64,000 nt of DNA from Paenibacillus thalictri. GTDB lineage: Bacteria; Bacillota; Bacilli; Paenibacillales; NBRC-103111. The stretch spans positions 239,570 through 303,569 of the forward strand of contig NZ_SIRE01000010.1 in NCBI RefSeq assembly GCF_004307995.1, read 5' to 3'. The notes under the pieces were generated by a model. That model had not been told where the DNA came from and ran no database searches. It was given only the letters and a program-made list of their open reading frames with translations. A program made the translations under genes and the position numbers. Shown piece after piece: positions 33,056 through 43,101 of the stretch (positions are counted from its first letter, which is position 1; every line of letters starts with the position of its first letter).

Positions 33056-34810
33056 CTATTTTACGGATACGGGAAGGCTTTTGATCAGCGGTTCGTCCGG
33101 CGTAATAAATAATGTTTTTTGATGATCATAAATCACAAAGCCGGGTTTGGCGCCGCTTGGCTTGCGCACATGGCGGATCAGCGTGTAATCGACCGGCACC
33201 TGGCTGGAGGAGCGGGCTTGGCTGAAGCTGGCGGCCAGTTGGGCCGCTTCGTTTAAGGTGGCGTCCGAGAACTGATGAGCCCGAATTACCACGTGGGAAC
33301 CGGGGATGTCCTTGGTGTGCAGCCACGTATCGCCGGATTGGGCGAGCCGGTTGGTCAAATATTCGTTTTGCGTATTGTTTTTGCCTACGTAGATCGGGAT
33401 GCCTTCGCTGGAGGTGTAGCAGGCGAGCAGCGGTTTGCTTGGTTTCTTTTTGCGCCGCGCTTTTTTGTTCCGGTCCCGCACATAACCTTGCTCGACGAGT
33501 TCGTCGCGGATTTCCTCGATGTCGCCGAGGGAGGCGGTTTCGAGCTGCTGCTGCAAGCTTTCGAGGTAACGGATTTCCTCGTGTGTGCTGGCAAGCTGCT
33601 CCTGAACGGCGATTAGGCTGTTTTTGCTTTTGGTGTATTTGCGGAAATAACGCTGGGCGTTTTCCGATGGCGTAAGCAGCGGATCAAGCGCAATGGACAC
33701 TGTGTTTTGCGCTTCGTCGTAATAATTGACGACCTCGACGGAGGTGCTGCCTTTCTGAAACAAATGCATGGAGGCGGTCAGCAGTTCTCCTTGGATCCGG
33801 TATTTGTCCGCATCCTTTGCTTCTTCCAGCGTATCGTGAAGTTTGTCCAGTTTTTTTTCGTTTTTGTTTTTTTCGTTCTGCAGCAGCTTCAGTAAGTCGG
33901 AAACGCGCTGCTTGATCGTGTCGCGCTCGGCCTTGTCTCCATAATAGGCCTCCACACATTCGCTGGGGGAGGTAAAATACTGCGCTTCCCCGGAAATATG
34001 AGTTAGATCGAAGACGGAGAAATACGTTTTTCCGTTTGTTTCTTGCTCCCGGATGACCGGGGTGTACAGATCCCGGTTCCATGTCCCGGCGAGTTCCGCA
34101 AACGTATTCCACAGCTGGGAAAGAGCCTTGTCGCCGGAATCGGCCCGGCTTGCTTCGCTGCGGAAAACGATCTCTTTGGCGGCCAGCGGGCTGATGCCGC
34201 TGAAAGCGCCGACGAGCCGCTGCTCGAACGTCTCGCCGCCCGCTTCGGCTTGCTCCTGCATCGCCGCAAGAAATTGCTCTTTTGTCACCTTAAGCGGATT
34301 GAGCTTATGCTGCTGGGGAGGGGCGACGTATTTGCTGCCCGGCATGACGATCCGGTAGCTGCTGATCGCCGGTGTTACGTGATGAATGCTGTCCAATATC
34401 GTCTGGGTGGCGGGGTCGACCAAAATAATGTTGCTGTGTCTGCCCATAATCTCGACAATAATCGTTTTTTGGCTGATATCGCCGAGCTCGTCCCTTTGAC
34501 GAATGTGAAAGTGAATGATCCGTTCCATTCCTTCTTGTTCGATCGCTTCAATAATACCGTTCTCGCAATGCTTGCGCAGCAGCATGCAGAACATCGGCGC
34601 TTCCAGCGGGTTCGGATAATTGGCTCCGGTTAGCGAGAAACGCGGATATGTCGGATTGGCGGACAGCAGCAGTTTATAGTTGCTGCCTCCGGCCCGGATT
34701 TGAAAAATAAGATCCTGGTCTGTCGGTTGGTGAATCTTATTGATGCGGCCGCCTACGCATGTCTGCAACTCGTGCACAAGGCTGCGGACGACGATGCCGT
34801 CGAATGACAT
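33056..34810 (-). CDS. rqcH: Ribosome quality control protein RqcH (NEMF/FbpA family)
   Basis: Binds split 50S subunits carrying peptidyl-tRNA and directs C-terminal alanine tailing of stalled chains. In older annotation it is a fibronectin-binding protein. The 584 residues start MSFDGIVVRSLVHELQTCVGG with GRINKIHQPT, followed by the NFACT-N domain, a coiled coil (about 290-450) and the NFACT-R domain at the end (KNNTQNEYLTNRLAQSGDTW, then KDIPGSHVVIR). ATG 34810 is placed 9 bases after GGAG; an in-frame ATG at 34825 lies before this site. Gene order rqcH (yloA) before yloB agrees with B. subtilis, but here the two are divergent. Confidence 0.93.
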   Translation of the reverse strand: MSFDGIVVRSLVHELQTCVGGRINKIHQPTDQDLIFQIRAGGSNYKLLLSANPTYPRFSLTGANYPNPLEAPMFCMLLRKHCENGIIEAIEQEGMERIIHFHIRQRDELGDISQKTIIVEIMGRHSNIILVDPATQTILDSIHHVTPAISSYRIVMPGSKYVAPPQQHKLNPLKVTKEQFLAAMQEQAEAGGETFEQRLVGAFSGISPLAAKEIVFRSEASRADSGDKALSQLWNTFAELAGTWNRDLYTPVIREQETNGKTYFSVFDLTHISGEAQYFTSPSECVEAYYGDKAERDTIKQRVSDLLKLLQNEKNKNEKKLDKLHDTLEEAKDADKYRIQGELLTASMHLFQKGSTSVEVVNYYDEAQNTVSIALDPLLTPSENAQRYFRKYTKSKNSLIAVQEQLASTHEEIRYLESLQQQLETASLGDIEEIRDELVEQGYVRDRNKKARRKKKPSKPLLACYTSSEGIPIYVGKNNTQNEYLTNRLAQSGDTWLHTKDIPGSHVVIRAHQFSDATLNEAAQLAASFSQARSSSQVPVDYTLIRHVRKPSGAKPGFVIYDHQKTLFITPDEPLIKSLPVSVK

Positions 34811-35030
34811 TGCTGACAACTCCATTTCTTTTTAAGCTGTATCCTCTATCATGCCATAATTTGTGCAAAAACTTAAGGGGCAAAGGCGATTTTCTTGCGG
34901 ATCCGCAGGCGGAAGGCGGGCTGGCACAGAGAATTTAAGGATTTATGTGAAGATATGGGATATTTTTGAGCTTGTCTGAATACATTTACCCTAGACAACC
35001 CCTTGGTTGTGAGGAGGAGGTAAAAATCAG

Positions 35031-37811
35031 ATGAGTCAGAAGCCATGGTATCAAATGTCGCCGGAAGAGGTGCTAAAGGAATGCCAATCGCATCCGTCCC
35101 AAGGGCTATCCGTGGAGGAAGGGCTGCGGCGTCAAGAGCAGCACGGTTTAAACGAATTGTCCGAGGGGGATAAAGTGTCGCCGGTCACCCTCTTTCTGAA
35201 CCAGTTTAAAGACTTTATGGTGCTGGTTTTAATGGGGGCAACGCTGATTTCAGGACTGCTCGGCGAATATTTGGATGCGATTACCATTGTCGCGATCATT
35301 GTGATGAACGGAGTGCTCGGTTTTATCCAGGAGTTTCGCGCGGAACGTTCGCTGCGGGCGTTAAAAGAGCTTTCTGCGCCGCACGCCAAGGTGATCCGCG
35401 GCGCCAGCCTTACGCAAATACCGGCGCGCGAGCTGGTGCCCGGCGATATCGTGCTGCTGGAGAGCGGCGACCGGATTCCGGCGGATATCCGGTTTATTGA
35501 AACCAATGGCGTTTACATTGAAGAGTCGGCCTTGACCGGCGAATCGGTGCCTGTTGCCAAGCTGACGGAGAAACTGGCCGCGGCGGAAATACCGCTGGGC
35601 GACCAGCGCAACTTGGGTTTCATGGGAACGATGATGACCCGGGGGACGGCGAAAGGCATTGTGGTGCGTACGGGAATGGACACGGAAATGGGCAAAATCG
35701 CCGATTTGATCCAGAACACCGAGGCGATGGAGACGCCGCTGCAGCATCGTCTTGAGCAGCTTGGCAAAATTCTGATTATGGTCGCAATCGGTCTGACGGT
35801 GATGGTTGTCGCAGCCGGCATTTTACATGGACAGCCTCCTTACGGCATGTTTCTGGCTGGCGTCAGTTTGGCGGTAGCGGCGATTCCCGAAGGGCTTCCG
35901 GCGATCGTAACGATCGCGCTTGCGCTTGGCGTGCAGCGGATGATCCAGCGCAAGGCGATTGTGCGCAAGCTGCCTTCCGTCGAGACGCTTGGCTGCGCAT
36001 CCGTCATCTGCTCCGATAAAACCGGGACGCTGACGCAAAATAAAATGACGGTGACCCATTTGTGGCTGGGCGGCAGCTTAATGGAAGTATCCGGCGAAGG
36101 ATATAATCCGCAGGGGGACATCGTGTACCGCGGCGAGCAGGTGAATATCCGGCAAAATCAGATGCTGCGGCGGTTACTGCAAATATCCGTATTGTGCAAC
36201 AATGCCAGCTTGGTTGAAGAAGCGGGAGAGCCGAAAAAGAAGGCTTCACACGAAAATGAGCTCTCGTCTTGGAATATTAAAGGAGACCCGACGGAAGGCG
36301 CTTTGGTCGTTTTGGGGGCGAAGGGCGGGGTCACCCAAAAGTCGCTGGACAGCCTCTACAATAGAGTGGCGGAAATGCCGTTTGACTCCGAGCGGAAACG
36401 GATGTCCGTGGTCGTGGAGCATCAGGGCGGCCGGATGATATGCACCAAAGGCGCGCCGGACGTGCTGCTTGCCCATTGCAGTTATATGCTCTGGGATGAT
36501 AAAATCATCCCCTTTACACCAACCATGAGGCAAAAGGTTATGGCCGCCAACGAAGGAATGGCGAAAAACGCGCTGCGTGTTTTGGGACTGGCTTACCGGG
36601 ATATTAAGCCGGGGGAACGCAGCGAAACGCAAGAAGACGCGGAAGCCGGGCTGGTGTTTGTCGGTTTGACGGGCATGATCGATCCGCCGCGCCGGGAGGC
36701 GCGCGACGCGATTATCAAATGCAAGAAGGCGGGCATCAAAACGGTGATGATTACCGGCGATCATCAGACGACGGCCGAAGCGATTGCGGGCCAGCTCGGC
36801 ATTATTTCTGCCGGCGGACAAGTGTTAAACGGACAGCAGCTGAACCAGCTGACCGATGAGCAGCTTGACGCGGTGGTGGATGATGTGCACGTATACGCCC
36901 GCGTTTCTCCGGAACATAAGCTGCGTATCGTAAAATCGCTGCAGAGGGGCGGTCATGTCGTGGCCATGACCGGCGACGGCGTGAACGACGCCCCCGCGAT
37001 CAAAGCCGCCGATATCGGCATTGCGATGGGCATCAGCGGCACCGACGTATCCAAAGAAGCTTCCGCGCTGGTGCTCAGCGACGACAACTTTGCCACCATC
37101 GTTTCTGCGATCGAGGAAGGGCGCGGCATTTACGAAAACATCCGCAAGTTTATCCGTTATTTGCTCGCTTCCAACGTCGGCGAAATTTTAACGATGTTTT
37201 TGGCGATGATGGCCGGACTGCCGCTGCCGCTGGTGCCGATTCAGATTTTGTGGGTCAATCTGGTGACCGACGGGCTGCCGGCCATGGCGCTGGGTGTCGA
37301 TCAGGCGGAAAAGGATTTGATGCAGCAGCGCCCGCGCGGAGCTAAAGAGAACATTTTTGCAAGGCGCCTTGGCTGGAAAATCATCAGCCGCGGTATTTTG
37401 ATCGGCGTCTGCACGCTTGCGGCTTTCTGGCTTGTGCTGCAAGGCAATCCCGACAGCCAGGAGAATTTGACAAGAGCGCAAACCGTAGCGTTTGCTACGC
37501 TGGTGATGGCGCAATTGATCCACGTGTTTGATTGCCGCAGCTCGCGTTCGATTTTTCACAGGAACCCGCTGCAGAACCGCTACCTGGTCATTTCCGTAAT
37601 ATCTTCGCTGCTGCTGATGTTGGCCGTGCTTTACATCGAACAGCTGCAGCCGATATTTAAAACGGTTCCGCTTAACCTTCACGATTGGATCATCGTGCTG
37701 ATCTTTGCCGGCATTCCGACCTTCCTGATGGGTGTGGGCAGCGTGCTGCAAAATCCGTCCAAACGCAAACCTCCGGTCAATTACACTCGCACAAAACCTG
37801 CCGTAAGGTAG
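35031..37811 (+). CDS. yloB: Calcium-transporting P-type ATPase (YloB-like)
   Basis: SERCA/PMCA-like P2A pump of 926 residues that should export Ca2+ from the cytoplasm. Visible features: the actuator TGES loop (ALTGESVPV), the phosphorylation site [10 protein letters not shown], the KGAPD nucleotide site, [20 protein letters not shown], and ten hydrophobic segments. The M4 sequence [12 protein letters not shown] and M6 [19 protein letters not shown] carry Ca2+-site residues. GAGGAGGAGG stands before the ATG. It corresponds to B. subtilis YloB, involved in sporulation and germination calcium use. A weak hairpin follows the gene. Confidence 0.95.
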   Translation: MSQKPWYQMSPEEVLKECQSHPSQGLSVEEGLRRQEQHGLNELSEGDKVSPVTLFLNQFKDFMVLVLMGATLISGLLGEYLDAITIVAIIVMNGVLGFIQEFRAERSLRALKELSAPHAKVIRGASLTQIPARELVPGDIVLLESGDRIPADIRFIETNGVYIEESALTGESVPVAKLTEKLAAAEIPLGDQRNLGFMGTMMTRGTAKGIVVRTGMDTEMGKIADLIQNTEAMETPLQHRLEQLGKILIMVAIGLTVMVVAAGILHGQPPYGMFLAGVSLAVAAIPEGLPAIVTIALALGVQRMIQRKAIVRKLPSVETLGCASVICSDKTGTLTQNKMTVTHLWLGGSLMEVSGEGYNPQGDIVYRGEQVNIRQNQMLRRLLQISVLCNNASLVEEAGEPKKKASHENELSSWNIKGDPTEGALVVLGAKGGVTQKSLDSLYNRVAEMPFDSERKRMSVVVEHQGGRMICTKGAPDVLLAHCSYMLWDDKIIPFTPTMRQKVMAANEGMAKNALRVLGLAYRDIKPGERSETQEDAEAGLVFVGLTGMIDPPRREARDAIIKCKKAGIKTVMITGDHQTTAEAIAGQLGIISAGGQVLNGQQLNQLTDEQLDAVVDDVHVYARVSPEHKLRIVKSLQRGGHVVAMTGDGVNDAPAIKAADIGIAMGISGTDVSKEASALVLSDDNFATIVSAIEEGRGIYENIRKFIRYLLASNVGEILTMFLAMMAGLPLPLVPIQILWVNLVTDGLPAMALGVDQAEKDLMQQRPRGAKENIFARRLGWKIISRGILIGVCTLAAFWLVLQGNPDSQENLTRAQTVAFATLVMAQLIHVFDCRSSRSIFHRNPLQNRYLVISVISSLLLMLAVLYIEQLQPIFKTVPLNLHDWIIVLIFAGIPTFLMGVGSVLQNPSKRKPPVNYTRTKPAVR

Positions 37812-37838
37812 CAATAAGGCATCATTTTTCGTAAACTC

Positions 37839-37873
37839 AAGGTCAGCCGGATTTTCAGGCTGGCCTGTTTGCT
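37839..37873 (+). terminator. Possible terminator after yloB
   Basis: AGGTCAGCC (37840-37848) and GGCTGGCCT (37858-37866, one G-U pair), followed by GTTTGCTTGG, a poor T-run. Confidence 0.4.
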
Positions 37874-37979
37874 TGGCCGCCGCATATCGAAAATACGGCT
37901 AGGCATGACATGTTTTTTGCGTTATGATAGGCTAAATGAAAAAATATAGACGAAAATCAGGCATGGAGTGCGATAAACG

Positions 37980-38816
37980 ATGAATTTTACCAAAATGCAC
38001 GGCTTAGGCAACGACTTTATCGTCATAGCGGGGGAACGCGAGCTTCCGGCCGATGCGTCATCCCAAGCGGTTAAGCTCTGCAGCCGCTTCTTCGGTATCG
38101 GGGCGGACGGGCTGGTGTATATACTTCCTTCCGAGCGCGCCGACTACCGGATGCGGATTATCAATTCGGACGGTTCCGAAGCGGAGCAGTGCGGCAACGC
38201 GATTCGTTGTGCGGCTAAATATATATATGATCATGGCTTGATCGATCCCGGCAAGACCGAACTGGCCATTGAAACGATTGGCGCCGGAGTCCAGTCGGTG
38301 CAGCTGCAGCTGGAGGACGGCAAAGTGGGGACGGTTCGCGTGGATATGGGCGAGCCGGTGCTGGAAGGGCTTAAAGTGCCGACAACCGTCGATCTGGAGA
38401 TCGTGAAGGAACATCCGCTTGAGGTGGACGGGCGCAAGTTCCGCTTTACCGCCGTGTCGATGGGCAACCCGCATTGTGTCATTTATGTGGACGATGCCGT
38501 TCATTTTGATCTGCATACATGGGGGCCAAAGCTGGAGGTACATCCTTTATTTCCGAAAAAAATCAATGTCGAATTCGCAACCGTTCAGTCTCCTGAACGT
38601 ATCGATATGAGAGTATGGGAAAGAGGGGCAGGTCCAACGCTGGCTTGCGGCACAGGCGCCTGTGCGACGCTTGTTTCCTCCGTGATCAACGGGCTTTCCG
38701 ATCGGCGTGCGGTCGTTTCGTTGAAAGGCGGCGATCTGCTGATCGAGTGGAGTCCTGAGGATAACCACGTTTATATGACCGGACCGGCGGAAGAAGTTTT
38801 TCAAGGGTCGTGTTAA
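37980..38816 (+). CDS. dapF: Diaminopimelate epimerase
   Basis: Converts LL-diaminopimelate to meso-diaminopimelate, the precursor of lysine and the peptidoglycan cross-bridge. The 278 residues are typical. The two catalytic cysteines are in EAEQCGNAIRC (Cys71) and LACGTGACAT (Cys223), and the start MHGLGNDFIVI is conserved. GGAG lies 10 bases before the ATG. In B. subtilis dapF is elsewhere; here it stands between yloB and yloC, 28 bases before the methionine gene, and may share its transcript. Confidence 0.96.
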   Translation: MNFTKMHGLGNDFIVIAGERELPADASSQAVKLCSRFFGIGADGLVYILPSERADYRMRIINSDGSEAEQCGNAIRCAAKYIYDHGLIDPGKTELAIETIGAGVQSVQLQLEDGKVGTVRVDMGEPVLEGLKVPTTVDLEIVKEHPLEVDGRKFRFTAVSMGNPHCVIYVDDAVHFDLHTWGPKLEVHPLFPKKINVEFATVQSPERIDMRVWERGAGPTLACGTGACATLVSSVINGLSDRRAVVSLKGGDLLIEWSPEDNHVYMTGPAEEVFQGSC

Positions 38817-38844
38817 CTGTTTAAATAGAGAGAGGAGTCTGGAC

Positions 38845-40743
38845 ATGAAACCCGATCTGCGCGAAGCGCTGCAAAGCCGGATTCTCATCGGCGATGGAGC
38901 TATGGGGACATATTTGTATCAAATGGGTTTTCCCGTCGGCATTTCCTACGAAGAGCTGAACCTGCTGAAACCCGAAGTGATTGCTGAGGTGCACCGCAGG
39001 TACTACGAGGCGGGTGCGCGATTTATCGAAACCAATACATTCTCGGCCAACCGCGAAAAATTGTCCAAGTACGGCCTGGAGAACGAAGTGGAGGCCATCA
39101 ACCGGGCCGGAGTGGAGCTTGCCCGCAAGGCGGTCGGCGACGACGCTTATGTGATCGGCTCGATCGGCTCCATTCGCGCGGGGAAACGTAAAAATATTCG
39201 CACCGCCAAAGTAAAGGAAGATTTGAAGCAGCAGATCGATATTTTGATCGACGCTAAGGTGGACGGGCTGCTGTTCGAATCGTTTTACGACCTGGAGGAA
39301 CTGCTGCTGGCGGTCAAAATTGTCCGCAAAACGAGCATGATTCCGGTGATTTGCCAGTTCGCCACCGAAGGGACGGGTACAACGCAGGACGGATTTACCC
39401 TTCCGGACGCCTTTGCCAAACTGCAGCATGCCGGCGCGGATGTGATCGGCTTCAACTGCCGCAGCGGCCCGAACGGCCTCCTGCGCTCGCTGGAGAAAGT
39501 AGCGGGAATGCAGGATATCCCGTTTTCGATCTTCCCGAACGCCGGGATCCCGGATTATGTAGACGGGCAATACCGCTATGCGGCGACGCCGCAATATTTT
39601 GCCGAAAGTGCGCTCAAGTTTGCCGATCTCGGGGCGCGTATTATCGGCGGCTGCTGTGGTACGACGCCTGAGCATATCGCCGAAATGTCCAAAGCGATTG
39701 CCGGATATGTGCCAAGCGGCACGCAGGCGGGAGATCAGCCAGAGCAAGCCGGGTTTGCGCCGCTGCGCCTGATCGAAAAGGATGCGGAGCACGAACAACC
39801 CGTGCCCGCGCCGAAAGCGGAACCTACGCTGGTCGATTTGGTGAAGCAGCGGCATACGGTCATTGTCGAACTTGACCCGCCGCGCGATCTGGATATCGGG
39901 AAATTTATGGAAGGTGCGAAGGCGCTGAAGGAAGTTCATGTCGATGCGCTTACGATGGCCGACAATTCGCTCGCCGTAACCCGAATGAGCAATTTGGCGC
40001 TAGGTTATTTGGTGAAGGAGCAGCACGATTTGCGCCCGCTGATCCATATCGCTTGCCGCGACCGTAATATGATCGGCACACAGTCGCATATGATGGGGCT
40101 GCATGCGCTGGGCATCGACCACGTGCTTGCCGTGACCGGCGATCCGGCAAGGTTCGGCGATTTGCCCGGTTCCAGCTCGGTGTACGATTTGACGTCGTTC
40201 GAAATCATCCGTATGATAAAGCAGTTGAACGAAGGGATCGCTTTTTCCGGCAAGGCGCTTAAGAAGAAAGCGAATTTTATTGTCGGAGCCGCTTTTAACC
40301 CCAATGTTAAATATTTGGAGAAAGCGGTGCAGCGTTTGGAACGCAAGGTCGAAGCCGGGGCAGACTATATCATGACGCAGCCGGTTTACGATCCTGAGCT
40401 GATCGTCAAAATTCACGAAGCGACAAAACATATCGATACGCCGATTTTTATCGGTATCATGCCGCTGGCCAGCGGCAATAATGCAGAGTATCTGCACAAT
40501 GAGGTGCCCGGCATTCAGCTTTCCGACGAAGTTCGCGCCCGCATGGCGGGACTGAAGGGGGAAGAGGGCAGGGCGATGGGCGTGCAGATCGCCAAAGAGC
40601 TGCTTGACGTGGCGATGAAATATTTTAACGGCATCTATTTTATGACGCCGTTTCTGTCGTACGATATGACGGTTCAGCTTACCCGGTATGTATGGGAAAA
40701 GGCGAATCGCCGTGATTTCCACTTGTACCCACTAACAAAATGA
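38845..40743 (+). CDS. yitJ: Bifunctional homocysteine S-methyltransferase / methylenetetrahydrofolate reductase (YitJ type)
   Basis: Methionine synthesis and folate enzyme of 632 residues made of two domains. The N-terminal homocysteine methyltransferase (about 1-300) shows LIGDGAMGTYLYQMG, FIETNTFSANR and the zinc cysteines GGCCGTTPEHI near residue 270, with an earlier Cys in FNCRSGPNG. The C-terminal domain (about 330-632) is a MetF-type flavoprotein (VIVELDPPRDLDI, then THIACRD-like HIACRDRNMIG, and VTGDPARFGD). GAGAGGAG precedes the ATG by 9 bases. No SAM riboswitch fits the short gap before it. It lies with dapF inside a block where B. subtilis has neither gene. Confidence 0.93.
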   Translation: MKPDLREALQSRILIGDGAMGTYLYQMGFPVGISYEELNLLKPEVIAEVHRRYYEAGARFIETNTFSANREKLSKYGLENEVEAINRAGVELARKAVGDDAYVIGSIGSIRAGKRKNIRTAKVKEDLKQQIDILIDAKVDGLLFESFYDLEELLLAVKIVRKTSMIPVICQFATEGTGTTQDGFTLPDAFAKLQHAGADVIGFNCRSGPNGLLRSLEKVAGMQDIPFSIFPNAGIPDYVDGQYRYAATPQYFAESALKFADLGARIIGGCCGTTPEHIAEMSKAIAGYVPSGTQAGDQPEQAGFAPLRLIEKDAEHEQPVPAPKAEPTLVDLVKQRHTVIVELDPPRDLDIGKFMEGAKALKEVHVDALTMADNSLAVTRMSNLALGYLVKEQHDLRPLIHIACRDRNMIGTQSHMMGLHALGIDHVLAVTGDPARFGDLPGSSSVYDLTSFEIIRMIKQLNEGIAFSGKALKKKANFIVGAAFNPNVKYLEKAVQRLERKVEAGADYIMTQPVYDPELIVKIHEATKHIDTPIFIGIMPLASGNNAEYLHNEVPGIQLSDEVRARMAGLKGEEGRAMGVQIAKELLDVAMKYFNGIYFMTPFLSYDMTVQLTRYVWEKANRRDFHLYPLTK

Positions 40744-40773
40744 ATTAAAATACAGTAATGGATGTGAGCAGGC

Positions 40774-41661
40774 ATGATCCGCAGTATGACCGGTTTCGGA
40801 CAGGCTTCCCGCCAGATCGGCGGATATCGGGTGCAAATCGATATGAAATCGGTCAACCATCGTTATTGCGAGGTGGTTGTCCGGTTGCCGCGAGAGTGGT
40901 TGTCCTTGGAAGAACCGCTCAAAAAAACGGTTCAGCAATCGGTAAGGCGCGGACGTGTTGACGTATTTGTTTCGATCGAGCGGGATGCTTCCAGCGGAAA
41001 GACCGTTCAGGTGGATTGGGATTTGGTTGAAGGGCTGCGTCAAGCCGCCCGGCAAATCAATGAACGTCTGGGGATCGACGGACAGCTTGGCCTGCAGGAG
41101 ATTCTGCAAATGCCGGATGTGCTTCGGTTTACCGATAGCGGGTCGCAAGCGGATGATACTTTCCTCCCGCAGCTGCAGGAATGTGCGGAAGAGGCGCTTG
41201 CTCAGCTTGGCGTAATGAGGCATTCGGAGGGCCGCCATCTAAGCGAGGATTTGTCCTTCAAAATCGCGGCGCTTGAGCAGGAACGGCTGGAAATCAAGCG
41301 GTTCGCTCCGCTTGTGGTCGATGATTACGCTTCGAAGCTTCGCCAGCGGATTCAAGATCTGTTGGCCGGGCAGGCAGTTTCTATCGACGAGCAGCGGCTT
41401 GCCATGGAAGTTGCGGTTTTTGCCGACAGGGCAAGCATCGATGAGGAGCTGACAAGGCTCGAAAGTCATTTTCGCCAGTGCGGCGAACTGCTGCAAAGCG
41501 GCGAACCCGCCGGCCGCAAGCTTGATTTTCTGGTGCAGGAAATGAACCGCGAGGTGAATACGATCGGTTCCAAAGCAAGCCATGTCGAGCTCACGGCTAG
41601 TGTCGTGAGAATGAAAGCGGAGCTTGAAAAAATTCGCGAGCAAGTGCAAAATATAGAATGA
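40774..41661 (+). CDS. yloC: YicC/YloC family endoribonuclease
   Basis: Protein of 295 residues with the family start MIRSMTGFGQASRQ and the C-terminal DUF1732 part (FLVQEMNREVNTIGSKAS). Family members have been shown to cut RNA; in B. subtilis YloC precedes remA and gmk, as here. The N-terminal half has strands (YRVQIDMKSVNHRYCEVVVR), and the C-terminal half is helical. Only AGCAGG lies before the ATG. The gene is followed by a 267-base leader before remA, so remA is probably also made from a separate promoter. Confidence 0.92.
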   Translation: MIRSMTGFGQASRQIGGYRVQIDMKSVNHRYCEVVVRLPREWLSLEEPLKKTVQQSVRRGRVDVFVSIERDASSGKTVQVDWDLVEGLRQAARQINERLGIDGQLGLQEILQMPDVLRFTDSGSQADDTFLPQLQECAEEALAQLGVMRHSEGRHLSEDLSFKIAALEQERLEIKRFAPLVVDDYASKLRQRIQDLLAGQAVSIDEQRLAMEVAVFADRASIDEELTRLESHFRQCGELLQSGEPAGRKLDFLVQEMNREVNTIGSKASHVELTASVVRMKAELEKIREQVQNIE

Positions 41662-41800
41662 TTTAATGATACTTTAACGATAAACGTGGAATTATGAGGG
41701 TAAGTGAATTTTTATAATAATGGCTTACCCAAAAAGTATGCCCGGCTTTGTTTTTGCCGACTATGATATAGGCGGAATCAAGCGACGTTTTCGGATATAT

Positions 41801-41916
41801 GTTTTCGATGTAGGCTTTCCATAGGAAAGCCCAAAGTAACGCTTTCGATGAAGGCTTTCCATAGGAAAGCCCGAAGTAACGCTTTCGACGCAAGCTTTCC
41901 ATACGGAAAGCTTTTA
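41801..41916. repeat. Three 40-bp tandem hairpin repeats before remA
   Basis: Units at 41801-41840, 41841-41880 and 41881-41916 begin GYTTTCGATG or similar and each contains a hairpin. The hairpin is GGCTTTCC ATA GGAAAGCC in units 1 and 2 and AAGCTTTCC ATAC GGAAAGCTT in unit 3. The third ends three bases before the AGGGGG of the remA ribosome binding site. Upstream at 41698-41730 a GGGTAAG/CTTACCC hairpin is also present. Possible roles are RNA stability or translation control of remA, or protein binding. Confidence 0.85.
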
Positions 41917-41928
41917 GGGGGAACCAAA

Positions 41929-42189
41929 ATGGCAATCAAATTAATCAACATCGGTTTCGGCAATATCGTTTCGGCAAACCGTATTATTTCCATCGTTAGC
42001 CCGGAGTCCGCGCCGATCAAAAGAATTATCCAAGAAGCGCGCGACCGCCATATGCTGATCGATGCGACCTACGGAAGACGGACACGTGCCGTCATCATTA
42101 CGGACAGCGATCATGTTATTTTATCTGCGGTTCAACCTGAGACGGTGGCGCATCGACTTTCCAATAAGGACGATGATCATGACGAGTAG
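41929..42189 (+). CDS. remA: Extracellular matrix regulator RemA
   Basis: DNA-binding activator of biofilm matrix genes in Bacillus (DUF370). The 86 residues start [20 protein letters not shown] and contain [32 protein letters not shown], the Arg-rich DNA-binding part, then an acidic tail. ATG 41929 follows TTTTAGGGGGAACC. The gene overlaps gmk by 11 bases. Its leader holds three tandem hairpins, and the last lies next to the ribosome binding site. Confidence 0.95.
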   Translation: MAIKLINIGFGNIVSANRIISIVSPESAPIKRIIQEARDRHMLIDATYGRRTRAVIITDSDHVILSAVQPETVAHRLSNKDDDHDE

Positions 42190-42820
42190 CAAGAACGGGT
42201 ATCCCGCTTCGCAGGATAAAGGCATATTAATTGTACTGTCCGGCCCATCCGGCGTCGGAAAAGGAACAGTATGCAGTGCCCTGCGCGAATGTTCGGGAAC
42301 CGACCTCATTTATTCCGTCTCGGCAACGACACGTTCTCCGCGGCAAGGCGAAGTGGACGGCGTGAATTATTTTTTTAAGACGAGGGAACAATTTCAGCAT
42401 CTCATCGAGAACGACGAGATGTTGGAATGGGCTGAATATGTCGGCAACTACTACGGCACGCCGCGTAAATTCGTAGAGAACACGCTGAACTCCGGCAAAG
42501 ATGTTATACTGGAGATCGAAGTTCAAGGCGCTTTGCAGGTGAAGCAGAAGTTTCCCGAAGGTGTGTTTATTTTTCTGCTGCCGCCGTCGCTGGATGAGCT
42601 GGAAAACCGCATCACGGGCAGAGGCACCGAATCCGAAGATGTGATTCGCAGCAGAATGTCTGTAGCCATCGATGAAATTAAGTTGATGGAGCATTACGAT
42701 TACGCGCTTGTCAACGATCGCGTCGATTATGCGTGCTCGCGGATTCAAGCGATTTTAACCGCCGAGCATTGCCGTAAAGATAAAGTATATTCGAAGATCA
42801 AACAATGGCTGGAAAGGTGA
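42179..42820 (+). CDS. gmk: Guanylate kinase
   Basis: Phosphorylates GMP to GDP with ATP in nucleotide synthesis. The product is 213 residues. The P-loop is [12 protein letters not shown], the GMP-binding part [21 protein letters not shown], and the [25 protein letters not shown] segment includes the catalytic Asp and Glu region. ATG 42179 is preferred over 42173 because AAGGA lies 8 bases upstream. The start lies within the end of remA, indicating coupled translation. Confidence 0.97.
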   Translation: MTSSKNGYPASQDKGILIVLSGPSGVGKGTVCSALRECSGTDLIYSVSATTRSPRQGEVDGVNYFFKTREQFQHLIENDEMLEWAEYVGNYYGTPRKFVENTLNSGKDVILEIEVQGALQVKQKFPEGVFIFLLPPSLDELENRITGRGTESEDVIRSRMSVAIDEIKLMEHYDYALVNDRVDYACSRIQAILTAEHCRKDKVYSKIKQWLER

Positions 42821-42826
42821 GATATT

Positions 42827-43042
42827 ATGTTATACCCTTCAATCGATAAATTATTGGATAAAGTAGACAGCAAATATTCATTAGTAGTGGCTGCGGCACG
42901 CCGGGCCAGACTGCTTCGCGACGGAGCGAAATCGGAAGTGCGCGACCGCAGGTCGAGCAAATATGTAGGTCTTGCGCTTGAAGAGATATATGAAGACCAT
43001 ATCAGATACGAAAAGCTGCAAAATAAAGAAAACACCAAGTAA
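42827..43042 (+). CDS. rpoZ: DNA-directed RNA polymerase omega subunit
   Basis: Small subunit of 71 residues that helps assemble beta' into core polymerase. MLYPSIDKLLDKVDSKYSLVV and the conserved AARRARLL region are clear, followed by YVGLALEEIYEDHIRY. It starts 6 bases after the gmk stop and ends in a good terminator. AGGTGAGATATT precedes the ATG. Confidence 0.96.
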   Translation: MLYPSIDKLLDKVDSKYSLVVAAARRARLLRDGAKSEVRDRRSSKYVGLALEEIYEDHIRYEKLQNKENTK

Positions 43043-43048
43043 CAAGAA

Positions 43049-43079
43049 AAAACAACCCTTCGAGGTTGTTATTTTTTTC
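43049..43079 (+). terminator. Terminator after rpoZ
   Basis: AACAACC (43051-43057) and GGTTGTT (43064-43070), then ATTTTTTT. It closes the remA-gmk-rpoZ unit. Confidence 0.85.
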
Positions 43080-43101
43080 TGTATCGGCCGCTATATCCAT
43101 T

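Noticed and set aside
32791..33084. A 97-codon plus-strand frame across two hairpins
   Set aside because: It crosses the hairpin at 32800 and the rqcH terminator, with no ribosome binding site.
38817..38844. SAM riboswitch before yitJ
   Set aside because: The gap is only 28 bases, too short for any known SAM riboswitch.
38821..39939. A 372-codon antisense frame opposite yitJ
   Set aside because: Lies within yitJ and shows no domain; a GC-driven shadow frame.
41770..41916. CRISPR-like array before remA
   Set aside because: The units are contiguous 40-bp tandem repeats with no unique spacers and no cas genes nearby.
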